DNA of 64,000 bases, taken from contig NZ_QFFK01000005.1 of NCBI RefSeq assembly GCF_003149455.1, positions 124,001 to 188,000 on the forward strand, given 5' to 3'. The notes below the pieces were generated by a model that saw nothing but the letters and a program-made list of their open reading frames with translations, ran no database searches and had not been told where the DNA came from. The position numbers were made by a program, and so were the translations under genes. Of this stretch, positions 8,651 to 17,930 are shown piece after piece. This DNA is from Chitinophaga deserti (lineage in GTDB: Bacteria > Bacteroidota > Bacteroidia > Chitinophagales > Chitinophagaceae). The number at the start of each line of letters is the position of its first letter. Position 1 is the stretch's first letter.

Positions 8651-9874
8651 ATGCGCATCTCCATGTTTATTGCCGGAAGGATAGCTTTTAACCGTTCTTC
8701 CTCCTTTTCACGGTTCATCATCAACATCGCAATGGCGGCTACTGCATTCAGTGTTGCGGTGATGATTATCGCCACGGCAATGATCAGCGGGTTTCAGCAG
8801 GTGATTTCCGATAAAATCTTCAGTTTCTGGGGGCATTACCATATCACGGAGTACCGTGAAACGGGAGGGCCCAATGCCGAACCGAGCCCTTTCCCGGAAG
8901 ACAGTGCCCTCGAAAAGCGACTTTCCGCTATCCCCTTGGTGAGTTCCGTCAGCCCTTTCGCCACCAAGTCAGTTATCGTTAAAAAAGGCCGGGAAACGGA
9001 AGGGATGATATTTAAAGGGGTAAACGGCGGGCAGGCGCTGCCGTTTATTACGGAAGGCCGTGCCACCCGGGCAACCGACAGCGGGTATGCTCCCGAGGTT
9101 ATTATTTCCGCGAGCACTGCGGCATTACTGAACCTGAAGCTGAACGATGCAATTATTATTTATTTCATGCAGGGCGACGGGCAACAGCCCCGCGCGCGGA
9201 AGCTTACCATCTGCGGCATATACAAAACCGGTATCGAAGAATATGATAAAACCTATATCGTAGGGGATATCAACCTCATCCGGCGGCTGAACGACTGGGC
9301 GCCCGATAATATCGGGGGCTACGAAGTACACCTCCACCGATTTCGGGATATGGACGCAGCTGCCTCCCTCATCAGCGACGAAATCAGCGATGCCGAGCTG
9401 GGGATGCGCAGCATGCAGGAGATTTACCCCAATATCTTCGACTGGCTGGGGCTCCAGAATAAGAACGAGACTATTATCCTTATCATCATGACCATTGTGG
9501 CCGTCATCAATATGATCACAGCCATGCTTATCCTGATCCTGGAGCGTACCAATATGGTAGGCATCCTCAAAGCCCTTGGTACGCGGAACACTTCCATTCA
9601 GGGCATATTCCTTTACCAGGCGGGGTACATTGTAGTGGTGGGCATCATTATCGGGAATATTCTTGGGCTGGGCCTGGCTTTACTGCAACAATACACGGGC
9701 TTCATCCGGTTGCCGGAAGAGTCATATTACATGTCGGTGGCACCAATCGCCATTCAGTGGTGGAAAGTGGCACTCATCAACGTGGGTACGCTGGCAGTGT
9801 GCGTATTAATCCTCATCATCCCGTCTATGCTCATCCGGAGGATTTTACCGGTGCGGGCCATTCAGTTTAAATAA
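8651..9874 (+). CDS. ABC transporter permease, LolC/LolE-FtsX family
   Basis: A 407-residue inner-membrane protein with one N-terminal transmembrane helix (about 20-45), a large periplasmic domain and three C-terminal helices (about 275-400), the FtsX/MacB_PCD layout. The start MRISMFIAGRIAFNRSSSFSRFI resembles LolC/LolE, which release lipoproteins from the inner membrane to LolA. Bacteroidota usually carry a single homodimeric form, often with the ATPase elsewhere; no ATPase gene is adjacent. The last 8 bp overlap the convergent methyltransferase gene. Confidence 0.82.
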   Translation: MRISMFIAGRIAFNRSSSFSRFIINIAMAATAFSVAVMIIATAMISGFQQVISDKIFSFWGHYHITEYRETGGPNAEPSPFPEDSALEKRLSAIPLVSSVSPFATKSVIVKKGRETEGMIFKGVNGGQALPFITEGRATRATDSGYAPEVIISASTAALLNLKLNDAIIIYFMQGDGQQPRARKLTICGIYKTGIEEYDKTYIVGDINLIRRLNDWAPDNIGGYEVHLHRFRDMDAAASLISDEISDAELGMRSMQEIYPNIFDWLGLQNKNETIILIIMTIVAVINMITAMLILILERTNMVGILKALGTRNTSIQGIFLYQAGYIVVVGIIIGNILGLGLALLQQYTGFIRLPEESYYMSVAPIAIQWWKVALINVGTLAVCVLILIIPSMLIRRILPVRAIQFK

Positions 9875-10604
9875 GCAGTCTTCCGCAGATAATACCTGCT
9901 GCTACGGCTGCATTCAGTGATTCGGCCTGGCCGATACGCGGAATGGTGATATGATGGCTGCTGCGGCGGAGCACTTCTTCGCTCAATCCGCGTGATTCGT
10001 TTCCGATGAGCAGGATGCCTTCCGTTACTTTTTTAGTGAGGGTGATATCGTTGCCATGAAGGGTGGCGGCATAGGAGGGGAGGGCGGCATGTTTTTCCAG
10101 GAACTGGGGGATATCGCGGATGATAACGGATACCCGCTGGAAGCTGCCCATAGTAGCCTGGATGGTTTTGGCGTTGTAAGCGTCCACACAATCGGGTGAG
10201 CAAACGATCTGGCGGATGCCAAACCAGTCGGCTATACGAATGATAGTACCGAGGTTGCCGGGGTCCTGGATGGTTTCGAGGGCGAGGGAAACGCCTTCCG
10301 GAACAAAATCGCGGGCAGGCGGGATATCGGCGAGGGCGAGGGCACGGTTGGGAGCGGAGAGGGAACTTAGCTGCCGAAGGGTTTCAGGTGTTACTTCCAG
10401 CACTTCCACTGCTGCGGCCTTTTCGGCGAGTGCCCGGTTATCGAGCAGCCACTCCCGGGTAGCGAATATAGTCTTCACGCCAGCACCGTTTTCCAGCAAC
10501 TCCTGTACGATCTTATCTCCTTCAGCGACAAACTGGCCAAATTTTTGACGGTATTTTTTGTGCTGTAGTCCGGTAATATATTTAATTTGCGCCTTTGATA
10601 ACAT
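9867..10604 (-). CDS. SPOUT (TrmH/SpoU) family RNA 2'-O-methyltransferase
   Basis: 245 residues from the ATG at 10604 (MLSKAQIKYI), preferred to the in-frame ATG at 10667 because family members begin with this substrate-binding domain. The N-terminal domain (KFGQFVAEGDKIVQELL) is the SpoU substrate-binding fold. The C-terminal half has the knot motifs: NLGTIIRIADWFG (motif 1), LLIGNESRGLSEEV (motif 2) and IPRIGQAESLNAAVA (motif 3). It should methylate a ribose in rRNA or tRNA; the target cannot be read from sequence. Its stop overlaps the end of the permease gene. Confidence 0.9.
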   Translation of the reverse strand: MLSKAQIKYITGLQHKKYRQKFGQFVAEGDKIVQELLENGAGVKTIFATREWLLDNRALAEKAAAVEVLEVTPETLRQLSSLSAPNRALALADIPPARDFVPEGVSLALETIQDPGNLGTIIRIADWFGIRQIVCSPDCVDAYNAKTIQATMGSFQRVSVIIRDIPQFLEKHAALPSYAATLHGNDITLTKKVTEGILLIGNESRGLSEEVLRRSSHHITIPRIGQAESLNAAVAAGIICGRLLI

Positions 10605-10690
10605 AGGGTCAAACCTACGTGAAATCCGGCATTCAGCCAACATGTCCCGCCATGGCGGGAGCGGCACTTACCCGTTAATTCAATCTTACA

Positions 10691-13120
10691 GTGAAGAAAC
10701 CGACATACCCATCCACTTCCGGATTACCCCACCAGCGCTTGCTCTGGCTAATGGTATGCCTGTTTCTGACGGCCTGCTCCAATACCCGTTACCTTCAGGA
10801 AAATCAGAGCCTGCTCGTAGATACCGATGTGGAAGTGACCGGGCCGGTTGCTTCCAGCGAAAAGAACGATCTGAAAAACGACCTGTCATCCCGTTCGCTC
10901 CAGCTGCAGCAGCCCAACCGAAAATTCCTGGGTTCCCGCCTGAAGGTGTGGCTTTATAATCAGAAGAATTACGAGAAAAAGAGTAACTGGTTCTGGAACC
11001 TCATGCTCAGTGAACGGAACCTGGAAGCCCCGGTGATTTACGATTCGGTCAAAACAAAGGAATCTGTACAGCGCATGGTTGCCTATCTGAATAACCAGGG
11101 TTATTTCTATGCAACCATACAAACGCGGCAAAGCGAAAGCGGCCGGAAAGCATCCGTTACCTACGATGTTAATACCGGTAAGAATTTCATTGTCCGCAAA
11201 ATCACTTACGATATTCCTGATTCCGCCATCGCGAAGGTAGTGAAGGACGGAGAGCGGCTGTCGCTCCTGAAAACGGATGTGCCCTACAAGGCATCTGACC
11301 TCAGTAGTGAAAGGGAGCGCCTCACCCGTCTTATCCGGGATGCCGGGTATTACAAATTCAACCGCGACCTGGTTATTTTCACGGTAGATACGCTGAACAA
11401 ATCGCTCTTTGTAGATCCCCTGAACCCCTTTGAGGTGATGCCCAACGTCATCCGGGCAGACGAGAAACCCACGCTTGATGTGGAAGTGGCAGTTGTACCC
11501 CCCGAAGATTCCGCCAGCGATCAGACCAAACTTTTCTTCCTCAACAAGATTATCGTGTACCCGGACATGGCCCTGCAGGAAAGCCCGGACGATACTGCAT
11601 TCAATACTACCGAAACACGCAACTTTACCATCAAATACCATCAGAACATCGTAAGGCCACGGGTATTAGCGCGTGCTATTCAGTTGCGGCCAAACGAGCG
11701 GTATTCCACTTCCAACTACAGCAATACCATCAACCGCCTGTACGATCTCAACCTTTGGCAATTCGTGAGCCTGCAGTATAAAGATGCTAAGGATACTGTG
11801 CAGAAGCTGGATGCCTACATCCAGTTATCACCCCGTAAAAAGCAGGAATTCAGCACCAACTTCGACGTAACTACATCCAACGATTATGCTGTTGGTAGTG
11901 CCATATCAGTGGGGTACCGTCACTTCAACCTGAACCGTGCAGCCAACGAGCTGCATATTACTGTTAAAGGCGGTATCGAGCTGCGGAACCAGAACCGTGT
12001 GGGCCTTTCCATGCAGGCGCAGGAATATGGTGTGAATGCAGATTATGTATTACCCCGCTTCGCACTTCCGTTCCGGGTGCGGCAGAATTACAAGTCTACC
12101 GCCAAAACCCGTATTTCAGCCGGGTATAACAACCTTCGCCGTATCGATAAGTTCAATATCCGTACGGTAACCGGGGCATTGGGTTATGAATGGAACGAGT
12201 CTATTTACAAGCGCTGGAACGTGAAGCCCTTCAACCTGAACTATGTTGGCGTAACCTTAACGCCTGAGTTCCGGGATACGGTGGTAAAGGAAAACCCTTA
12301 CCTGCAGCGCAGCTTCGAGCCGGCATTCATTGGTGGAGAAGCAGTAGTGTATACCTTCAGTAACGACGATATTTTTCATAAGAAGCAAAATACTTACTTC
12401 CGTGCAGCCCTTGAAGAATCGGGAGCCTGGCTGGAAGGGGTGAACAGTTTGCTGAATGTGATTACCAATAAGCGCGATAATCTTGAGACAGCCGCGAATG
12501 TGAAGATCTCGCGGTTTGTGCGGCTGGATCTGGACTACCGTCATTTCTGGAACTACAACCGCAGCAGCGTGGCAACCCGGGCCTACCTGGGATTAGGCCT
12601 GCCTTACGGGCAAAGTGATGTATTACCTTATGTAAGGCAATTTACATCGGGCGGACCTAACAGCATCCGCGCATGGCGCCTGCGTACACTGGGCCCAGGT
12701 TCTTACCGCGATACATCTTATACCGCTACAATATTCCCGGATCAGACTGGGGATATGCGCTTCGAAGGGAACGTGGAATACCGGTTCAACATTCTCCGCT
12801 TATTTGGCGGAACCATGATGCTGAAAGGAGCTACCTTCCTGGATTTTGGTAATATATGGATGCTGAAGACAGACACCAGCAGGCCTGGAGCGGCATTTAA
12901 GCTCATGAATATCTATCAGGATCTTGCCATCGGCACAGGTGCTGGTGTGCGGCTGGATTTCAGTTACTTCGTGATCCGCCTCGACTGGGGCATACCCCTC
13001 AAGAAACCTTACCCCACCCAGAACAGCAAAGGCTGGTATTTAGGTGAATGGACGCTCGGCGAAGGCCGCTGGCGCCGCGACAATATCATCTGGAACGTAG
13101 CGATCGGCTATCCGTTCTGA
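10691..13120 (+). CDS. tamL: Outer-membrane assembly lipoprotein TamL (BamA/TamA superfamily)
   Basis: 809 residues from GTG 10691. This start gives a Lys-Lys N-terminus, a hydrophobic segment and the lipobox LTAC (Cys29), so the protein is lipidated, a feature of the Bacteroidota TamL group rather than of BamA. POTRA-like repeats occupy roughly 35-400 (VQRMVAYLNNQGYFYATI, LTRLIRDAGYYKF). The C-terminal half is a Bac_surface_Ag barrel with FTSGGPNSIRAWRLRTLGPG, the BamA loop-6 type motif, and ends in NVAIGYPF with a terminal Phe. It probably works with a TamB-like partner in outer-membrane biogenesis; no tamB is adjacent. The end overlaps truB by 13 bp. Confidence 0.88.
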   Translation: MKKPTYPSTSGLPHQRLLWLMVCLFLTACSNTRYLQENQSLLVDTDVEVTGPVASSEKNDLKNDLSSRSLQLQQPNRKFLGSRLKVWLYNQKNYEKKSNWFWNLMLSERNLEAPVIYDSVKTKESVQRMVAYLNNQGYFYATIQTRQSESGRKASVTYDVNTGKNFIVRKITYDIPDSAIAKVVKDGERLSLLKTDVPYKASDLSSERERLTRLIRDAGYYKFNRDLVIFTVDTLNKSLFVDPLNPFEVMPNVIRADEKPTLDVEVAVVPPEDSASDQTKLFFLNKIIVYPDMALQESPDDTAFNTTETRNFTIKYHQNIVRPRVLARAIQLRPNERYSTSNYSNTINRLYDLNLWQFVSLQYKDAKDTVQKLDAYIQLSPRKKQEFSTNFDVTTSNDYAVGSAISVGYRHFNLNRAANELHITVKGGIELRNQNRVGLSMQAQEYGVNADYVLPRFALPFRVRQNYKSTAKTRISAGYNNLRRIDKFNIRTVTGALGYEWNESIYKRWNVKPFNLNYVGVTLTPEFRDTVVKENPYLQRSFEPAFIGGEAVVYTFSNDDIFHKKQNTYFRAALEESGAWLEGVNSLLNVITNKRDNLETAANVKISRFVRLDLDYRHFWNYNRSSVATRAYLGLGLPYGQSDVLPYVRQFTSGGPNSIRAWRLRTLGPGSYRDTSYTATIFPDQTGDMRFEGNVEYRFNILRLFGGTMMLKGATFLDFGNIWMLKTDTSRPGAAFKLMNIYQDLAIGTGAGVRLDFSYFVIRLDWGIPLKKPYPTQNSKGWYLGEWTLGEGRWRRDNIIWNVAIGYPF

Positions 13121-13800
13121 GTTTCCTGCATTTTCTTGTATTCCTCGATGAATTGTACCACATCCATGGCGTCTTCCAGTTTGAAGGGGCCGATGCGAGT
13201 ACGGCAAAGGCTGCTGAGGTAACCGCCACAACCTACTGCTGCACCGAAGTCATTGGCCAGCGAACGGATGTATGTACCGGTGCTGCATTCCACTCGGAAG
13301 TGTACCACGGGTAATTCCACCGCAGTAATTTCAAACGCATGAATCACGATGGAACGGGGCTCCACTTTTACTTCCACACCTTTGCGGGCGAGGTGGTAAA
13401 TGGGCTTGCCGTTTTGTTTGATGGCAGAGTGGATGGGAGGTAACTGCTGAAGAGGGCCGGTGAATTTGTCGGCAATTGCCTGCAGTGCGGCTTTGTCCAG
13501 CTCAGGAACGGGCTGATGGTCCTGCGGTTCTGATTCGAGGTCGAATGTAGGGGTTATGGCGCCTAATGTAAAGGTGCCGGTATATTCTTTTTCTTTCGCC
13601 TGATATTCATTGATTTTCTTGGTCATTTTGCCGGTACAGCAAATGAGGAGCCCGGTAGCGAGAGGGTCCAGGGTACCGGCATGGCCGATCTTGGCTTTGG
13701 TGGTATTGCGGATCTTGCGGACAACGTCGAACGAGGTCCAGGTCAAGGGTTTATTGATCAACAGCACAGCGCCTTCCTGAAAATTCGGTGTTTCTGACAT
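13108..13800 (-). CDS. truB: tRNA pseudouridine(55) synthase
   Basis: 230 residues, shorter than the E. coli protein (314) because the C-terminal PUA domain is missing, as is usual in Bacteroidota. The catalytic aspartate is Asp45 in IGHAGTLDPLATGLL. Other TruB signatures are LLINKPLTWTSFDVV and ECSTGTYIRSLANDFG. It converts U55 in the T-loop of tRNAs to pseudouridine. It is the last gene of a minus-strand cluster with ribE, the nitronate monooxygenase and the MFS gene (19 bp gap to the latter). Confidence 0.95.
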   Translation of the reverse strand: MSETPNFQEGAVLLINKPLTWTSFDVVRKIRNTTKAKIGHAGTLDPLATGLLICCTGKMTKKINEYQAKEKEYTGTFTLGAITPTFDLESEPQDHQPVPELDKAALQAIADKFTGPLQQLPPIHSAIKQNGKPIYHLARKGVEVKVEPRSIVIHAFEITAVELPVVHFRVECSTGTYIRSLANDFGAAVGCGGYLSSLCRTRIGPFKLEDAMDVVQFIEEYKKMQETQNG

Positions 13801-13819
13801 GGCGCAAAGATAATAAGTT

Positions 13820-14974
13820 TTATTTCCCTCCGTTTGTCCCGCGCGATTTCCGCACCGCCATTACCGTGATCATGGAGGCCATTACCGCGATGAACAGGAA
13901 AGAAATCCGTAACCCTGAAGCCTGTGCAATGAACCCGATCAGCGGAGGCCCCAGCAGAAAACCGAAAAAGCCGAAAGTACTTACTGCCGCAAGTGCCATG
14001 CTCTGGCTCATCGTTTTACTACGCCCGGCTTCACTATACACAAGGGGAATTACGGTAGACACGCCAAGGCCTACCAGGAAAAAGCCCAGGGCAGAAAACC
14101 ATACTGTAGGGAAGGCGACTGAGAGTAAAAGGCCGGACGCTGCTAATATACCGCTGCCTTTCAGCATACCGAGGATGCCAAAGCGTTTGGTGAGCCAGTC
14201 GCCGATAAAGCGCCCAGAGGTGGTGGCAGCAGTGAAAGCAGTGTACCCGATGGTCACCTTTCCCGGATCGGCCTCTACTACCTTCGCAAAGTATACCCCG
14301 CTCCAGTCGTACATCGTGCCTTCGCAGATCATGCAGCAGAAAGCGATGATGCCCAGACTGATGAGGGTTTTATCAGGTTTCACAAATATTGGCTGATGGC
14401 CGCCGGCGGTTTTGGTATGCGGCAGCGCGTTCCGGAAAGAAAGGATGACCAGTAGCAGTGCTGCACCCGCCACCATCATGAAGTGCTGGGAAGGAGGTGT
14501 ACGGAGGGTTACCATCAGCGTACCGATCCCGGCACCTGCAAGCCCCGCAAGGCTCCATACGGCATGGAAGGATGACATGATGGACCGGCCATATAATGCT
14601 TCCACACTTACAGCCTGTGTATTTACGGAGATATTACCCAGGTTACCTGCGAAGCCAAACAGGAAAAGGACGAACCCGAGTATCCAGGGGTTACCTGCCT
14701 GGCCGATGCAGAAGAGGAATACGGCATACAACACCGCAGCTAATATCATAACCGGGCGGCTGCCGGAGCGGGTTACGAGCCAGCCTGCGATGGGGAGGGA
14801 AATGAGAGCGCCAACCGGTATGCAGAGAAGAAGGCTGCCGAGCGCGGCTTCGCTCAGTGCAAGGTGTTCCTGTATCGCAGGGATGCGGGAAGCCCAGGAA
14901 GCAAAGCATAATCCATTTAAAAAGAAAAAGGCCGCGACAGAAAGCCGGGCCTTATAACGATTGATATCATTCAT
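13820..14974 (-). CDS. Major facilitator superfamily transporter (YbjJ-like)
   Basis: 384 residues with twelve hydrophobic segments in two halves. The loop after helix 2 reads GWLVTRSGSRPVM, an MFS motif A variant, and a similar loop (GDWLTKRFG) follows helix 8. The N-terminal FFLNGLCFASWASRIPAIQ resembles E. coli YbjJ and fucose-permease-like members; the substrate is unknown. It overlaps the upstream nitronate monooxygenase gene by 4 bp, so the two are translationally coupled. Confidence 0.85.
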   Translation of the reverse strand: MNDINRYKARLSVAAFFFLNGLCFASWASRIPAIQEHLALSEAALGSLLLCIPVGALISLPIAGWLVTRSGSRPVMILAAVLYAVFLFCIGQAGNPWILGFVLFLFGFAGNLGNISVNTQAVSVEALYGRSIMSSFHAVWSLAGLAGAGIGTLMVTLRTPPSQHFMMVAGAALLLVILSFRNALPHTKTAGGHQPIFVKPDKTLISLGIIAFCCMICEGTMYDWSGVYFAKVVEADPGKVTIGYTAFTAATTSGRFIGDWLTKRFGILGMLKGSGILAASGLLLSVAFPTVWFSALGFFLVGLGVSTVIPLVYSEAGRSKTMSQSMALAAVSTFGFFGFLLGPPLIGFIAQASGLRISFLFIAVMASMITVMAVRKSRGTNGGK

Positions 14975-15960
14975 GAGCAGAAAGGCTGAAAACTTTTTTG
15001 GTACTCCTCCGTCAGCTGTGCAATGATAGATTCCACCGGCTCAATGCCGTCTACCATCTCCACGCTTTGTCCTGCACTCCACAATTGGTTATAATAATTT
15101 GGTTTGGTTGCTTTCTCCAGCATTTTCATGCCTTTGAGCTGTACCATCATCTTGAAATACTTCTTTGTACGCGGGTTGCGCGACAACCATTTCTCCCAGT
15201 TGCTTTGTTTGTAGCCAAGTTTCTGTGCGGCCGGGGTATTGATGATGTTGCAGGGTGTACCGGAAAGGCGCTCGGTAAGCACGATGTCTTCCATGCCATG
15301 ATCCACGATAGCCTGTTTGTATTCATCGCTCACATTGGCTTCGGGGCTGGCAATGAAACGGGTGCCGATGGAAACCCCATCAGCACCTAGTACCATGGCA
15401 CTGGCCATTTGCTTACCGGAAGCGATGCCGCCTGCCGCAACGATGGGCATGCCGGGGAAGGCTTTTTCCAGAGCGGGGATGAGAACATGCATAGGGTAGG
15501 GGCCGGCGTGGCCGCCTGCACCGGAGCATACGGCGATAAAACCGTCGGCACCAACCTGTGCTGCTTTCTGGGCGTGCTCAAGGTTAGTGACATCGCAAAA
15601 GACTTTGGCGCCATAGGAGTGGGCTGCGTCGATGACTTCACGGGGATTGCCGAGGGAGGTGATGTAAAACGGAACTTTGGCTGCCACGCAGGCATCCAGG
15701 TGCTTTTTATAGAGCGGGTTCGTTTTTTGAACGATGAGGTTTACGCCGTAGTTACCGCCGGGGTGGGCGGCACGGACGGCGTTGAGCCTTTCCAGGAGGG
15801 CATGCAGCTCGCCTTCCTTCCGGTAGTTGAGGGAAGGGAAGGTGCCCGCGATGCCGCTGCGGATGGCGGCGCTTACCATGGCCTCGTTGCTGACGAGGAA
15901 CATGGGAGCCATAATCACGGGATGCCGTATGCCCAGCAGGTCTGTAATGGGATGGTTCAT
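14971..15960 (-). CDS. Nitronate monooxygenase / 2-nitropropane dioxygenase family flavoprotein
   Basis: 329 residues forming an FMN-binding TIM barrel. The start ITDLLGIRHPVIMAPM and the phosphate-binding strands PIVAAGGIASGKQMASAM and LGADGVSIGTRFI are typical of the family, as is SGAGGHAGP around the active site. It oxidises alkyl nitronates such as propionate 3-nitronate to carbonyl compounds; some relatives are enoyl reductases (FabK), but those have a different lid and context. It overlaps ribE upstream by 4 bp and the MFS gene downstream by 4 bp. The linkage to riboflavin synthase fits an FMN enzyme. Confidence 0.9.
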   Translation of the reverse strand: MNHPITDLLGIRHPVIMAPMFLVSNEAMVSAAIRSGIAGTFPSLNYRKEGELHALLERLNAVRAAHPGGNYGVNLIVQKTNPLYKKHLDACVAAKVPFYITSLGNPREVIDAAHSYGAKVFCDVTNLEHAQKAAQVGADGFIAVCSGAGGHAGPYPMHVLIPALEKAFPGMPIVAAGGIASGKQMASAMVLGADGVSIGTRFIASPEANVSDEYKQAIVDHGMEDIVLTERLSGTPCNIINTPAAQKLGYKQSNWEKWLSRNPRTKKYFKMMVQLKGMKMLEKATKPNYYNQLWSAGQSVEMVDGIEPVESIIAQLTEEYQKSFQPFCS

Positions 15961-16565
15961 GTTGTCAGGGATGGTTTCGCTTGGGTTTGTAATTGGCGCG
16001 CCACGTATTTGCCCAGGATGTCGAATTCCAGGTTTACGGGGTCGCCGGGTTGCAGATGCCGGATATTGGTATGTTCGAAAGTATATGGGATGATGGCAAC
16101 TGAAAATGCATCGTCGGCAATATCAAATACGGTAAGACTGATACCGTTGAGACATATGGATCCTTTTTCCACGATAAGCGGGGCGAAGGAGGGGTCGAAT
16201 CCGAACCGGAATACCCAGCTGCCGTCCTGCGGTTCCACAGAGCGGCAAACGCCAGTTCCATCTACATGGCCCTGTACAATGTGCCCGTCGATCCGGCTGT
16301 TGAAGACCATGGCCCTTTCGAGGTTCACGGCCTGGCCGGGGCGGAGGGCGCCGATATTGGTTTTCTGCAGGGTTTCTGCTACGGCTACGGTAGTGTAGCG
16401 GTCGGCTTCCACGGAGGTGACGGTAAGGCAGACACCATTATGAGATACGCTCTGATCGATCTTGAGTTCGGAGGCCAGGGGTGATTGGATAGTGAGTTCC
16501 AGGTTGCCGCCACCGGGCCTGGCATCGGCTACAATGCCCATTGTTTCTATTATACCAGTAAACAT
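15957..16565 (-). CDS. ribE: Riboflavin synthase, alpha subunit
   Basis: 202 residues with the canonical start MFTGIIE and two lumazine-binding repeats of about 95 residues, each with the matching cores NGVCLTVTSV and NGISLTVFDI. GHIVQGHVDGTG is the linker-region signature. It dismutates two 6,7-dimethyl-8-ribityllumazine molecules to riboflavin in the cytosol. It heads the minus-strand cluster ribE - nitronate monooxygenase - MFS - truB. I see no FMN riboswitch in the 120 bp upstream, which instead holds the divergent rpsU promoter. Confidence 0.96.
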   Translation of the reverse strand: MFTGIIETMGIVADARPGGGNLELTIQSPLASELKIDQSVSHNGVCLTVTSVEADRYTTVAVAETLQKTNIGALRPGQAVNLERAMVFNSRIDGHIVQGHVDGTGVCRSVEPQDGSWVFRFGFDPSFAPLIVEKGSICLNGISLTVFDIADDAFSVAIIPYTFEHTNIRHLQPGDPVNLEFDILGKYVARQLQTQAKPSLTT

Positions 16566-16616
16566 AATCCCACAAATTTAATGGAGAATTGCCGGGGGAA
16601 GAAATGGTGATTTAAT

Positions 16617-16647
16617 TTTGGAAATAAAAAAGGAATACTTATCTTTG
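16617..16647 (+). promoter_or_regulatory. Promoter of rpsU
   Basis: TTTG at 16617-16620 and TATCTTTG at 16640-16647 with a 19-bp spacer match the Bacteroidota consensus. The start would be near 16653, about 37 nt before the ATG. Confidence 0.8.
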
Positions 16648-16689
16648 CCATCCGTAAAAATATACTGTAAAACAGAATAAAGGATAAAT

Positions 16690-16887
16690 ATGTTAATCAT
16701 CGATTCCAAAGATTGCGAAAACATTGACAAAGCGCTCAAAAAGTATAAAAAGAAATTTGAGAAAGCGAAAATTCTGCTGCAACTGAGAGAGCGTCAGTCA
16801 TTTACCAAGCCGTCTATCCGTCGCCGCACACAGGTGCTGAAAGCAGTTTACAAACTGCAGGTAGCGACCGGTAAGTTCGATCAATAA
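16690..16887 (+). CDS. rpsU: 30S ribosomal protein bS21
   Basis: 65 residues, highly basic, with the bS21 signature ENIDKALKKYKKKFEKAK and LRERQSFTKPSIRRR. bS21 sits on the 30S platform near the anti-Shine-Dalgarno end of 16S rRNA, which in Bacteroidota is sequestered; this agrees with the lack of SD sequences in this window. It is monocistronic between its own promoter and a hairpin terminator. Confidence 0.95.
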   Translation: MLIIDSKDCENIDKALKKYKKKFEKAKILLQLRERQSFTKPSIRRRTQVLKAVYKLQVATGKFDQ

Positions 16888-16914
16888 TTCGATACTGATT
16901 CTTTTCTATACACG

Positions 16915-16964
16915 AAATTGATGATTGTAAGGAATGTTATATCTTTACAATCATCAATTTTTTT
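16915..16964 (+). terminator. Terminator of rpsU, perfect 16-bp inverted repeat
   Basis: AAATTGATGATTGTAA (16915-16930) is the exact reverse complement of TTACAATCATCAATTT (16945-16960); the 14-nt loop is followed by a T-run. The loop and right arm contain TATCTTTA (16940-16947), near a -7 element, so the same DNA may also carry the promoter of the recombinase gene that starts 4 bp after the T-run. Confidence 0.85.
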
Positions 16965-16967
16965 GTA

Positions 16968-17930
16968 TTGGATCAAGCGCACCTACCACCTCTGGCGCAG
17001 GACTTCCTCGCCTACCTCTCCCTCGAAAAGCGGTACTCACCGCATACGGTGCAATCCTATTGCCTTGATCTCAGCCAGTTTTTTACCTATCTGCATGACG
17101 AATATGGCGGTATTCCCTTCGAAAGCGTAAAGGCTTCGCATGTACAGTCGTGGCTTGCCCTCGGTCTGGAAGGTCGTAAAAAGGCAGAAGATGCCCATAA
17201 ACGGGCGCAACCGCCTGCAATGGCTGTTACCATCCGGCGGAAGATGTCGGCCCTTAAATCCTTTTATAAGTACGCATTACGCAAAGGCGCGGTAAAGCAA
17301 AGCCCGATGGCCCGTGTTTCGGGACCGAAACTTCCTGGCCGCTTACCCGTGTTTGTGGATGAGCATGTGATGGAGCTGGTGGAAGCGAACCGTGCAGGGG
17401 AGGATCTCCCGCTGTTCGGAGACGATTTTGCCGGTAACACGCAACGGATCATTTTGCGCCTGCTGTACCATGCCGGAATCCGGCGTGCGGAGCTTACCGG
17501 GCTGCGCGACAGGAGTGTGGATTTTTCCAACGGGCAAATGAAAGTGCTGGGTAAGGGGAATAAGGAACGCATTATACCGCTGGGGCCGGCCGTGCTGGCA
17601 GAATTGCGCGAATACATAGCACGGCGCGATGAACTGCTGCCGGGTTATACAGGCGAAGCGCTGCTGTGCCTGCAAGACGGGCGGGCGGTGCAGCCATGGT
17701 ATGTATACCGGACGGTGCGGCGTGCGCTGGAGCAGGTAACAACGCTGAAGAAGCGCAGTCCGCATGTGCTGCGGCATACGTTTGCGACGCATCTGATGAA
17801 TAACGGGGCGGATATCAATGCGGTGAAGGAGTTGCTGGGGCATGCAAGTCTGGCTTCAACCCAGGTCTATACGCACAATACGATAGAGAAGCTTCGGCGG
17901 GTGCACCGTCAGGCGCATCCGAGGGGATAG
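16968..17930 (+). CDS. xerC: Tyrosine recombinase XerC/XerD family
   Basis: 320 residues from a TTG start at 16968; no in-frame ATG lies upstream or before conserved sequence, so TTG is preferred. Residues about 10-110 form the SAM-like core-binding domain (AQDFLAYLSLEKRYSPHTVQSY). The catalytic set is complete: Arg172 (HAGIRRAEL), Lys196 (LGKGNKER), His266 and Arg269 (SPHVLRHTF), His292 (LLGHAS) and nucleophile Tyr301 (TQVYTH). Length and lack of flanking mobile genes suggest the housekeeping chromosome dimer resolvase acting at dif with a second Xer protein, rather than an integrase. Whether it is XerC or XerD cannot be settled here. Confidence 0.9.
   Translation: MDQAHLPPLAQDFLAYLSLEKRYSPHTVQSYCLDLSQFFTYLHDEYGGIPFESVKASHVQSWLALGLEGRKKAEDAHKRAQPPAMAVTIRRKMSALKSFYKYALRKGAVKQSPMARVSGPKLPGRLPVFVDEHVMELVEANRAGEDLPLFGDDFAGNTQRIILRLLYHAGIRRAELTGLRDRSVDFSNGQMKVLGKGNKERIIPLGPAVLAELREYIARRDELLPGYTGEALLCLQDGRAVQPWYVYRTVRRALEQVTTLKKRSPHVLRHTFATHLMNNGADINAVKELLGHASLASTQVYTHNTIEKLRRVHRQAHPRG

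Noticed and set aside
16566..16689. FMN riboswitch upstream of ribE
   Set aside because: The interval is too short and lacks the conserved RFN core; it holds the divergent rpsU promoter.
16968..17930. Integrase of a mobile element
   Set aside because: Full Xer-length protein without flanking attachment repeats, tRNA or phage genes; a housekeeping Xer recombinase is simpler.
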